The translations under genes and the position numbers were made by a program. The notes below the pieces were generated by a model. The model searched no databases and was not told where the DNA came from. It saw only the letters and a list, made by a program, of their open reading frames with translations. 64,000 nucleotides of DNA from Panulirus ornatus (taxonomy: Eukaryota > Arthropoda > Malacostraca > Decapoda > Palinuridae): contig NC_092225.1 of the NCBI RefSeq assembly GCF_036320965.1, positions 55,850,515-55,914,514 of the forward strand, in the 5' to 3' direction. Below are positions 12,501 through 22,695 of this stretch, piece by piece (the stretch's first letter is position 1; each line of letters begins with the position of its first letter).

Positions 12501-15500
12501 TGGTTATGACCTTAAGATTCGTGTAATTAGTCGAGTAATTAGCATATTAATATAATTAATTATAATTAATATTAAATATGTGGTTAAGCGCTCAATTTTA
12601 CGAAATGCAGTCTTTTGACTCGATATCCTTAATCACCATATAGAATACCACATATACCCTGAGTTTCATTAAAATCTGAAGAACTTGAAAATCTGAGCAA
12701 AATATTTTGATTTTTTTGAAAAAATAGATTTTCCTGAAAATTTCAGCATAGATCCTTGTACGTGTGTTGAATGACAATCTTTGGTTATAACCTTAAGATT
12801 CGTGTAATTAGTCGAGTAATTAGCATATTAATATAATTAATTATAATTAATATTAAATATGTGGTTAAGCGCTCAATTTTACGAAATGCAGTCTTTTGAC
12901 TCGATATCCTTAATCACCATATAGAATACCACATATACCCTGAGTTTCATTAAAATCTGAAGAACTTGAAAATCTGAGCAAAATATTACCCTAGGCTATA
13001 GCCTAGGATTTTTCTTGATTTTTTTGAAAAAATAGATTTTCCTGAAAATTTCAGCATAGATCCTTGTACGTGTGTTGAATGACAATCTTTGGTTATAACC
13101 TTAAGATTCGTGTAATTAGTCGAGTAATTAGAATATTAATATAATTAATTATAATTAATATTAAATATGTGGTTAAGCGCTCAATTTTACGAAATGCAGT
13201 CTTTTGACTCGATATCCTTAATCACCATATAGAATACCACATATACCCTGAGTTTCATTAAAATCTGAAGAACTTGAAAATCTGAGCAAAATATTACCCT
13301 AGGCTATAGCCTAGGATTTTTCTTGATTTTTTTGAAAAAATAGATTTTCCTGAAAATTTCAGCATAGATCCTTGTACGTGTGTTGAATGACAATCTTTGG
13401 TTATAACCTTAAGATTCGTGTAATTAGTCGAGTAATTAGCATATTAATATAATTAATTATAATTAATATTAAATATGTGGTTAAGCGCTCAATTTTACGA
13501 AATGCAGTCTTTTGACTCGATATCCTTAATCACCATATAGAATACCACATATACCCTGAGTTTCATTAAAATCTGAAGAACTTGAAAATCTGAGCAAAAT
13601 ATTACCCTAGGCTATAGCCTAGGATTTTTCTTGATTTTTTTGAAAAAATAGATTTTCCTGAAAATTTCAGCATAGATCCTTGTACGTGTGTTGAATGACA
13701 ATCTTTGGTTATAACCTTAAGATTCGTGTAATTAGTCGAGTAATTAGAATATTAATATAATTAATTATAATTAATATTAAATATGTGGTTAAGCGCTCAA
13801 TTTTACGAAATGCAGTCTTTTGACTCGATATCCTTAATCACCATATAGAATACCACATATACCCTGAGTTTCATTAAAATCTGAAGAACTTGAAAATCTG
13901 AGCAAAATATTACCCTAGGCTATAGTCTAGGATTTTTCTTGATTTTTTTGAAAAAATAGATTTTCCTGAAAATTTCAGCATAGATCCTTGTACGTGTGTT
14001 GAATGACAATCTTTGGTTATAACCTTAAGATTCGTGTAATTAGTCGAGTAATTAGAATATTAATATAATTAATTATAATTAATATTAAATATGTGGTTAA
14101 GCGCTCAATTTTACGAAATGCAGTCTTTTGACTCGATATCCTTAATCACCATATAGAATACCACATATACCCTGAGTTTCATTAAAATCTGAAGAACTTG
14201 AAAATCTGAGCAAAATATTACCCTAGGCTATAGCCTAGGATTTTTCTTGATTTTTTGAAAAAATAGATTTTCCTGAAAATTTCAGCATAGATCCTTGTAC
14301 GTGTGTTGAATGACAATCTTTGGTTATAACCTTAAGATTCGTGTAATTAGTCGAGTAATTAGCATATTAATATAATTAATTATAATTAATATTAAATATG
14401 TGGTTAAGCGCTCAATTTTACGAAATGCAGTCTTTTGACTCGATATCCTTAATCACCATATAGAATACCACATATACCCTGAGTTTCATTAAAATCTGAA
14501 GAACTTGAAAATCTGAGCAAAATATTACCCTAGGATTTTTCTTGATTTTTTTGAAAAAATAGATTTTCCTGAAAATTTCAGCATAGATCCTTGTACGTGT
14601 GTTGAATGACAATCTTTGGTTATAACCTTAAGATTCGTGTAATTAGTCGAGTAATTAGCATATTAATATAATTAATTATAATTAATATTGAATATGTGGT
14701 TAAGCGCTCAATTTTACGAAATGCAGTCTTTTGACTCGATATCCTTAATCACCATATAGAATACCACATATACCCTGAGTTTCATTAAAATCTGAAGAAC
14801 TTGAAAATCTGAGCAAAATATTACCCAAGGCTATAGCCTAGGATTTTTCTTGATTTTTTTGAAAAAATAGATTTTCCTGAAAATTTCAGCATAGATCCTT
14901 GTACGTGTGTTGAATGACAATCTTTGGTTATAACCTTAAGATTCGTGTAATTAGTCGAGTAATTAGCATATTAATATAATTAATTATAATTAATATTAAT
15001 ATGTGGTTAAGCGCTCAATTTTACGAAATGCAGTCTTTTGACTCGATATCCTTAATCACCATATAGAATACCACATATACCCTGAGTTTCATTAAAATCT
15101 GAAGAACTTGAAAATCTGAGCAAAATATTACCCAAGCTATAGCCTAGGATTTTTCTTGATTTTTTTGAAAAAATAGATTTTCCTGAAAATTTCAGCATAG
15201 ATCCTTGTACGTGTGTTGAATGACAATCTTTGGTTATAACCTTAAGATTCGTGTAATTAGTCGAGTAATTAGTATATTGATATAATTAATTATAATTAAT
15301 ATTAAATATGTGGTTAAGCGCTCAATTTTACGAAATGCAGTCTTTTGACTCGATATCCTTAATCACCATATAGAATACCACATATACCCTGAGTTTCATT
15401 AAAATCTGAAGAACTTTAAAATCTGAGCAAAATATTACCCAAGACTATATCCTAGGATTTTTCTTGATTTTTTTGAAAAAATAGATTTTCCTGAAAATTT

Positions 15501-16809
15501 CAGCATAGATCCTTGTACGTGTGTTGAATGACAATCTTTGGTTATAACCTTAAGATTCGTGTAATTAGTCGAGTAATTAGCATATTAATATAATTAATTA
15601 TAATTAATATTAAATATGTGGTTAAGCGCTCAATTTTACGAAATGCAGTCTTTTGACTCGATATCCTTACTCACCATATAGAATACCACATATACCCTGA
15701 GTTTCATTAAAATCTGTAGAACTTGAAAATCTGAGCAAAATATTACCCTAGGCTATAGTCTAGGATTTTTCTTGATTTTTTTGAATAAATAGAATTTCCT
15801 GATTATTTCAGCATAGATCCTTGTACGTGTGTTGAATGACAATCTTTGGTTATAACCTTAAGATTCGTGTAATTAGTCGATTAATTAGAATTTTAATATA
15901 ATTAATTATAATTATCAAATATGTGGTTAAGCGCTCAATTTTACGAAATGCAGTCTTTTGTCTCGATATCCTTACTCACCATATAGAATACCACATATAC
16001 CCTGAGTTTCATTAAAATCTGAAGAACTTGAAAATCTGAGCAAAATATTACCTTATGATTTTTCTTGATTTTTTTGAAAATATAGATTTTCCTGAAAATT
16101 TCAGCATAGATCCTTGTACGTGTGTTGAATGACAATCTTTGGTTATAACCTTAAGATTCGTGTAATTAGTCGAGTAATTAGCATATTAATATAATTAATT
16201 ATAATTAATATTAAATATGTGGTTAAGCGCTCAATTTTACGAAATGCAGTCTTTTGACTCGATATCCTTAATCACCATATAGAATACCACATATACCCTG
16301 AGTTTCATTAAAATCTGAAGAACTTGAAAATCTGAGCAAAATATTACCCTAGGATTTTTCTTGATTTTTTTTGAAAAAATAGATTTTCCTGAAAATTTCA
16401 GCATAGATCCTTGTACGTGTGTTGAATGACAGTCTTTGGTTATAACCTTAAGATTCGTGTAATTAGTCGAGTAATTAGCATATTAATATAATTAATTATA
16501 ATTATATTAAATATGTGGTTAAGCGCTCAATTTTACGAAATGCAGTCTTTTGACTCGATATCCTTAATCACCATATAGAATACCACATATACCCTGAGTT
16601 TCATTAAAAAAAAAGCTGAAGAACTTGAAAATCTGAGCAAAATATTACAAAGCGGCTATAGCCTAGGATTTTTTCTTGGATTTTTTTGAAAAAATAGATT
16701 TTCTGAAAATTTCAGCATAGATCCTTGTAAGTTTGTTGGAATGACAATCTATGGTTATAACCATTAGATTCGTGTAATTAGTCGAGTAATTAGCATATTA
16801 ATATAATTA
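6596..16809. repeat. AT-rich satellite array, about 305-bp monomer, about 33 copies
   Basis: The landmark gcagtcttttgactcgat recurs 33 times from 6788 to about 16549, a mean spacing near 305 bp. Each monomer holds a cctaggatttttcttgat block, a ccttgtacgtgtgttgaatg block, the near-palindromic tataattaattata core and the catatagaataccacatata block. Monomer junctions vary: cccaaggctatagcctagg, ccctaggctatagcctagg, ccctagg alone, cccaaattcaaaatattgcctagg and others. Copies from about 10.2 to 15.6 kb are more uniform than those at the left edge. The array runs into the assembly gap, so its true length is unknown. No protein-coding role is supported. Confidence 0.97.
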
Positions 16810-16909
16810 NNNNNNNNNNNNNNNNNNNNNNNNNNNNNNNNNNNNNNNNNNNNNNNNNNNNNNNNNNNNNNNNNNNNNNNNNNNNNNNNNNNNNNNNNNN
16901 NNNNNNNNN
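16810..16909. other. Assembly gap (100 N)
   Basis: Exactly 100 N bases. The round number suggests a placeholder for a gap of unknown size. It separates the satellite from duplication unit A. Confidence 0.99.
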
Positions 16910-17097
16910 ACATTCCCCCAGGAACTTTAGGTAGGAGCCTCTGAAAACACCATGCTAGAGTTGCCCTCTGCCAGTGGTCCGTTAAAGGTGAGGCACTTAA
17001 AGATAAGGGCTTCAATGTAATTCAACAGTTATGGAGACGTTTTTGCCATTCACAACCCATTGAGGGAATTCCCAAAGGAAACCAGCATCAGAGATAT
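16910..17097. repeat. Dispersed repeat D, partial, cut by the gap
   Basis: The right part of the repeat described at 26125-26710. It starts at the gap and includes ttgccctctgccagtgg and cattgagggaattccc. Confidence 0.8.
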
Positions 17098-17198
17098 AGA
17101 AAGAGATATAGATATACTGTGTAAGCTACCTTTACTCATGCTACCATAGTTTACATGTCAGCAATTACAGTATAACTAAAAACCAAGATGAAACTCAC

Positions 17199-17279
17199 TT
17201 CAAGGTTGATATGCTGATGAAAAGGAATCTGTTGCTGTTTCTCTTGCTTCTCTTGTTCTGTTGTGCGCTCATACTGCTG
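17199..17279 (-). CDS. eIF3c: eIF3c internal exon, short exon of unit A (27 codons)
   Basis: On the minus strand an acceptor (ttatgcag) at 17287-17280 is followed by 81 nt coding QQYERTTEQEKQEKQQQ and then IPFHQHINLE, with a donor gtgagt at 17198-17193. This matches the eIF3c segment ending PFHLHINLE that precedes the C-terminal PCI region; the family has the same 27-residue spacing here. eIF3c is a core cytoplasmic subunit of translation initiation factor 3. The exon is phase 0 at both ends. Its upstream partner is the 174-nt exon at 18658-18831, across a 1378-nt intron that carries a Tigger-like relic. The following exon (LLECVYL in the family) was not found. Confidence 0.87.
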
Positions 17280-17689
17280 CTGCATAAAGATAGGAGCTTT
17301 AGACCTTAGAAATGCTACTTTCTTTGTGTATAAAATCCAAATATAGTCAGTATCATATATGACATCAGAGGTCAGGAGAACGAAAGTATTGCTCATCATC
17401 TAAAGTACACCCATCCCTCACTTTAAGTTGGGGGTTATATTCCACAAAAACATAAAAGAAATAGATAATGCATATAGAAAACCAATATACACAAAGAAAA
17501 ATGAGATAAATGCACAGCTTCGTGGTCTGATTGGTGGATTCTTCCATTAATTTCACATTATGTAGCTTCTGACATCAAAAAACTTATCTAGCCATCCTTT
17601 ACTTGCTTGAAATGGCTCAGGTTCAGCTACAATGTCTTACTTCAATAAACAATCATAAATCTTCAGAGCTTCAATCTGAAATGTAGGTT

Positions 17690-18446
17690 ACTACGGTTGC
17701 TTTTCTTCTCTCCCTTATCCTCTATATGTACAGATAGTTACTCCATCTTCTCAATAAATGGATTTCTAATCCTTGAAGATACCTTGGCAGACAGTGGAGT
17801 AGAGTGGACCACAGTACTCCAAATTTTCTGTGCATTCTCTTATGCTGTAGGATGTGAGCATTCCCAAGTGATGACACTTCCTCAATTGCATCAGTGTGTC
17901 ATAAGATTTCTTGCCTTATTTCTAAGGTTGGACAGGTTCTCTACCATTTAACTGATAATTCTGGGGGTAAGGGATGCTGCTGCTGGATGAGTGGACACCA
18001 TATAACAAATATAAACACAGTACAATGCAGGAAAATCGCATTAGCAGGTATACCTAAATTGCATGAGGAGCACATATCTGTACACAATGGTGGTATCTGT
18101 GAGCCTGACTCACTGGCAGGAACATGGCATGCCTCACCCAGGACCCACACTAACTCCACATGCCAACCCTCATTGAAGTTTTGGTGCACTTTCTACTGTG
18201 CGAACACTTCCTCACCAGCATCAGCATATTGTAAAATTTCTAGCTTCATTTCAAAGGTCAAAGGAGTTCTCTTTGATTTAACTGCTGGCCCTTGGGTAGT
18301 AGAAGTTGTTGATGTCTGCACGAAAATCCCATTAGCAGGTATACCCAAAGCACACACACACAATGGTGGTTGCTGCAAAAATGACCTGTTGGGAGGTATG
18401 CGGCATGCTCCATCCAGGACCCATGCTTAGTTCACCCACCAACCCT
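17690..18446 (-). pseudogene. pogo/Tigger-like transposase relic in eIF3c intron, unit A
   Basis: On the minus strand, 18378-18193 reads KRTPLTFEMKLEILQYADAG, the start of a CENP-B/pogo-type helix-turn-helix (family: K..LT...KLEIL....G). Further along, about 17813-17712 reads STPLSAKV followed by RNPFIEKME, a stop, then LSVHIEDK, which matches the Tigger segment TPLSAK..R.P.IEKME.LL..WIED. Stops and shifts break it, and no DDE catalytic core was seen. The region around the helix-turn-helix is present twice in tandem (about 17877-18185 and 18186-18450, sharing acacttcctca and the cattagcaggtatacc block). Family assignment is from these motifs only. Confidence 0.68.
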
Positions 18447-18657
18447 TAGGTGAACTTTCTAAAGAACTAACCTGAATAGTAGCAAATTTTGGCTGCATAA
18501 AGAGAGGTACTGGTAAAAGTAAGTTCCTTGCTTAACACAAAATTGCATATAGAGGTCCCACATAAATCAAAGACAGGGTGTATTAACTTTTGTAAAAAAA
18601 AAAAAAAAAAACAACTAAGCACAGTCAAAACAAAACTAGCTTCCTGACACCACTTAC

Positions 18658-18831
18658 CTGAGGCAGGAGACCCTGAGCTAGCAGTTCCTTGGCTCTGCCA
18701 CCTGACTGAATGTCAAGTAGGGCATTATGTGCCTCCTTAATATTCCCATGGCGAAATGCACACAATCCTAGCTGAACCATTGTACGGTTATACAGAATTT
18801 GAGTGGGCAGATCCGAATGATGAATTGTTTC
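18658..18831 (-). CDS. eIF3c: eIF3c internal exon, 174-nt exon of unit A (58 codons)
   Basis: On the minus strand an acceptor (ttaacag) ends at 18832. The 174-nt open exon codes ETIHHSDLP, then [28 protein letters not shown] and [13 protein letters not shown], and a consensus donor gtaagt follows at 18657. This is the highly conserved eIF3c block (family: [15 protein letters not shown], then [22 protein letters not shown]), which lies in the helical region before the PCI domain and helps hold the eIF3 core together. Length and reading frame are intact and both borders are phase 0. Upstream exons of the gene are not visible in the window, apart from the equivalent exons in units B and C. Confidence 0.92.
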
Positions 18832-19072
18832 CTGTTAAATTAAATCTTTAATATTTTGTAAACTGTTTCCTGTTAAAAGACATATTTAACATTTTGTAAA
18901 TTGTTTCCTGTTAAAAGACATCTTTAATATTTTGTAATCAATAATCTTAATGATTATCATGGCAAATATCAAAACAAAGGAAGGTTTAAAGATTAACAAT
19001 CTCCTCCAATGCAAAACTTAATCCATCCCCCAAAGATGCTAAGTACTCATTAAAATGTCTTGTAAGATAAAG

Positions 19073-19378
19073 AGTTGATAGGGTTGTGTGGAGGAGGGTG
19101 GATGTGTTGGAAATGAAGTGTGTGAGGACAATGCTATTTCATGTGTGCTGGGGTGGTGATGGGAATGGATGTAGGCAACAAGTATGAATGTGTACATCTG
19201 TATATATGTGCATGTCTATGTATCTGTTGAAATGTGTATGTATGTATATGTGCATTTATGGGCATTTATGTACATACATGAGTGTGTGTGGGTGGGTTGG
19301 GCCATTCATGACTCTTTCCTTGCGCTACCTCGCTGACATGAAAGATGGCGATTAAGTACAATAAATACAAACACAGAA
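19073..19378 (+). mobile_element. RTE-like relic with internal deletion, unit A
   Basis: A short piece of the C-terminal coding region (RVVWRRVDVLEMKCVRTM-like) is fused directly to a complete but diverged 3' UTR. The 3' UTR ends ccttgcgctacctcgctgac and is followed by aagtacaataaatacaaacac. Everything between is deleted. The copies in units B and C share the same deletion, so it predates the duplication. Confidence 0.8.
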
Positions 19379-20718
19379 CAGGGGTGTGTGATGTCTCCAT
19401 GGTTGTTTAATTTGTTTATGGATGGGGTTGTTAGGGAGGTGAAAGCAAGAGTTTTGGAAAGTGGGGTAAGTATGAAGTCTGTTGGGGATGAGAGAGCTTG
19501 GGAAGTGAGTCAGTTGTTGTTCGCTGATGATACAGTGCTGGTGGCTGATTCATGTGAGAAACTGCAGAAGCTGGTGACTGAGTTTGGTAAAGTGTGTGAA
19601 AGAAGGAAGTTAAGAGTAAATGTGAATAAGAGCAAGGTTATTAGGTACAGTAGGGCTGAGGGTCAAGTCAATTGGGAGGTAAGTTTGAATGGAGAAAAAC
19701 TGGAGGAAGTAAAGTGTTTAAGATATCTGGGAGTGGATCTGGCAGCGGATGGAACCATGGAAGCGGAAGTGAATCATAGGGTGGGGGAGGGGGCAAAGGT
19801 CCTGGGAGCCTTGAAGAATGTTTGGAAGTCGAGAACATTATCTCCGAAAGCAAAAATGGCTATGTTTAAAGGAATAGTGGTTCCAACAATGTTGTATGGT
19901 TGCGAAGCGTGGGTTATGGATAGAGTTGTGCGCAGAAGGGTGGATGTGCTGGAAATGAGATGTCTGAGGACAATATGTGGTGTGAGGTGGTTTGATCGAG
20001 TAAGTAATGTAAGGGTAAGAGAGATGTGTGGAAATAAAAAGACTGTGGTTGAGAGAGCAGAAGAGGGTGTTTTGAAATGGTTTGGGCACATGGAGAAAAT
20101 GAGTGAGGAAAGATTGACCAAGAGGATATATGTGTCGGAGGTGGAGGGAACGAGGAGAAGTGGGAGACCATATTGGAGGCGGAAAGATGGAGTGAAAAAG
20201 ATTTTGAGTGATTGGGGCCTGAACATGCAGGAGGGTGAAAGGCAGGCAAGGAATAGAGTGAATTGGATCGATGTGGTATACCGGGGTCGACGTGCTGTCA
20301 ATGGATTGAACCAGGGCATGTGAAGCGTCTGGGGTAAACCATGGAAAGTTGTGTCGGGCCTGGATGTGGAAAGGGAGCTGTGGTTTCGGGTATTATTACA
20401 TGACAGCTAGAGGCTGAGTGTGAACAAATGGGGCCTTTGCTGTCTTTTCCTAGCGCTACCTCGCACACATGAGGGGGGAGGGGGATGTTATTCCATGTAT
20501 GGTGAGGTGGCGATGGGAATAAATAAAGGCAGACAGTATGAATTATGTACATGTGTATATATGTACATGTCTGTGTGTATATATATGCGTACATTGAGAT
20601 GTATATGTATGTATATTTGCGTGTGTGGACGTGTATGTATATACATGTGTATGGGTGTGGGTTGGGATATTTCTTTCATCCGTTTCCTTGCGCTACCTCA
20701 CAAACGCGGGAGACAGCG

Positions 20719-20750
<32 letters not shown>
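19379..20750 (+). mobile_element. RTE-like retrotransposon, 5'-truncated, unit A
   Basis: The open frame 19388-20323 (311 codons) starts inside RT motif B (MSPWLFNLFMDGVV). It contains LLFADDTVLVAD, NVNKSKVIRYSR, CLRYLGVDL, LYGCEAW, FGHMEKM and GRPYWRRKDGVKK, and ends with the long C-terminus AVNGLNQGM. A long-form 3' UTR of about 400 nt follows, with the GCGCTACCTC motif at both ends, then a 30-base A tract and (TA)n. There is no frameshift in this 3' half, but the endonuclease and most of the RT are missing, so the copy cannot move on its own. Confidence 0.93.

Positions 20751-20800
<50 letters not shown>
20721..20800. repeat. A30 tract and (TA)25 microsatellite
   Basis: An A run is followed by about 50 bp of TA repeats, acting as the tail of the preceding RTE copy and the border to an older 3' UTR fragment. 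Confidence 0.9.
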
Positions 20801-20809
<9 letters not shown>

Positions 20810-20968
20810 ACACTGAAATGTATATGCATATATATGTGCATGTATGGGTGTTCATGTATATACATGTGTATGTGGGTGGATGGGCCTTTCTTCGTCTGTT
20901 TTCCTTGCGCTACCTCACTAACGCGGGAAACAGTGAATACGTAAAATAAATGAATAAATAAATATTTT
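20800..20968 (+). mobile_element. RTE-like 3' UTR fragment
   Basis: About 165 bp of an older 3' UTR (cactgaaatgtatatgcata, then ccttgcgctacctcactaac, cgggaaacagtgaatacgt) ending in an aaataaatgaataaataaa tail. Its terminal block is the closest match in the window to the 3' end of the non-autonomous element. Confidence 0.75.
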
Positions 20969-20969
20969 T

Positions 20970-21172
20970 CTTCATACATATTCACTATTTCCTGCATTAG
21001 CAAGGTAGCATTAAAAAAAGAGGGTTGAGCCTTAGAAGGAATATCCTCATTGAGCTCCCTCTTTTGGAAAATTAAAAATGGGAGGGAATGATTTCCAGCT
21101 CCCTCCTCTTTTAGTCGCCTTCTAGGGCATGCACGGAATATATGGGAAGTATTCTTTCTCTCCTAGGGAAGA
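20970..21172 (-). mobile_element. Diverged non-autonomous RTE-derived element, unit A
   Basis: An older version of the element at 40812-41081, in the same orientation. It has tttcctgcattagcaaggta at one end, cctcattgagctccctcttt and ccagctccctcctcttttag in the middle, and ggaagtattctttctc at the other. Its RTE-5'-like end is fused directly to endonuclease sequence of the next RTE copy at about 21170. Confidence 0.72.
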
Positions 21173-22695
21173 GTGGTTTGGGAAAGTCTTGGGGGTAAAC
21201 TCAGGGGTTGGTGAGAGGACAAGAGCTAAGGAAGGAGTAGCACTACTCCTGAAACAAGAGTTGTGGGAGTATGCGATACAGTTTAAGAAACTGGGGTGGG
21301 GTGGGGGGGTGAGGGGTCAGGGAGAGTGGTTTGGTGGATGGAGAGGTGGTGATGGCTTTGCTGAAGATGAAAGCCAGCAAGGCAGTGGGTTGGAATGGTA
21401 CTGCAATGGAATTCATCAACAAAGGGGGTGAATGTGTTGCTGATTGGTTGGTAAGGATATTCAATGTATGTATGGATCATGAAAAGCCTGAGGATTGGCG
21501 GAATGCAAGCTTAGTGCCATTGTACAAAGGCAAAGGGGATAAAGGTGAATGTTCAAATTACAGAGGTATAAGTATATTGAGTATTTCAGGGAAATTATAA
21601 GAGAGGATATTGACTGAGAGGGTAAAAGCATGTACAGAGCATCAGATTGGGGAAGAGCAGTGTGGTTTTAGAAGTGGTAGAGGATGTGTGGATCAGGTAT
21701 TTGCTTTGAAAAATGTTTGAGAAATACTTAGAAAAACAGATGGATTTGTATGTAGCATTTAGGCACATGATAGGGTGGATAGAGATGCTTTGTGCAAGGT
21801 TTTAAGAGTATAAGGTGTGGGAGGTAAGTTGCTAGAAGCAGTGAAAAGTTTTTATCAAGGATGTAAGACAGGTGTACGAATAGGGAGAGAGGAGAGAGAT
21901 TGCTTCCCAGTGAATGTTGGTTTGTGGCAGGGGTGTGTGATGTCTTCATGGTTGTTTAATTTGTTTTATGGATGAGGTGGTTAGGGAGGTGAATGCAAGA
22001 GTTTTGGAGAGAGGGGTAAGTATGCAGTCTGTTCTGGATGAGAGGGCATGGGAAGTGAGTCAGTTGTTCACTGATAATACAGGACTGGTGGCTGATACAG
22101 GTGAGAAACTACAGAAGTTGGTGACTGGGTTTGATAAAGTGTGTGAAAGAAGAAAGTTGAAAGCAAATGTGAATAAGAGCAAGGAGATTCAGTAGGGTTG
22201 AGGGACTACTTAATTGGGAGGTAAGTTTGAATGGAGAAAAACTGGAGGAAGTGAAGTGTTTTAGATATCTGTGAGTGGACTCGGCAGCAGAGGTGAGTCA
22301 CGAGGTGGGGAAGGGGACAAAGGTTCTAGGAGCGTTGAAGAATGTGTGGAAGGCGAGAACCGGGGTCGACATGATGTCAATGGATTGAACCAAGGTATGT
22401 GAAGCGTCTGGGGTAAACCATGGAAAGTTCTGTGGGGCCTGGATGTGGAAAGGGAGCTGTGGTTTCAGTGCATTATACATGACAGCTAGAGACTGAGTGT
22501 GAACGAATGGACACTTTTTGTCTTTTCCTGGTGCTACCTCACAGGAGGGGGAGGTGGATGCTATTTCAATTGCTGCAGGGTGGAGACAGGAATGGATGAA
22601 GACAGCAATTATGAATATGTACATGTGTATATATGTATATGTCTGTGTATGTATATGTATGTATCCATTGAAATGCATATGTATGTATATGTGCA
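21170..22695 (+). mobile_element. Decayed RTE-like copy with several internal deletions, unit A
   Basis: Begins inside the endonuclease (EEWFGKVLGVNSG, LLLKQELWEYA) and jumps to the RT start (ALLKMKASKAVGWNGTAMEF, then DWRNASLVPLYKGKGDKG and NYRGISILS). It continues through stops and frameshifts past FTDN, where FADD is expected, and loses most of the C-terminal region at about 22360. It ends in a long-form 3' UTR cut at about 22695 by the T-run of the next, oppositely oriented element. Clearly dead. Confidence 0.85.

Noticed and set aside
6596..16809. Regular repeats suggesting a CRISPR array
   Set aside because: Full 305-bp monomers without unique spacers in a eukaryotic context; a satellite explains it.
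16764..17015. Open frame across the assembly gap
   Set aside because: Runs through 100 N bases and joins satellite to unit A; meaningless.
17894..18430. 178-codon plus-strand frame, repeated in units B and C
   Set aside because: Opposite strand of the Tigger-like relic; no motif, and the minus strand explains the sequence.
20545..20949. Tyr/Ile/Met-rich frames in the RTE 3' UTR and (TA)n tracts (also 4449-4826, 30973-31245, 41023-41333)
   Set aside because: Translation of gtatata repeats and A runs.
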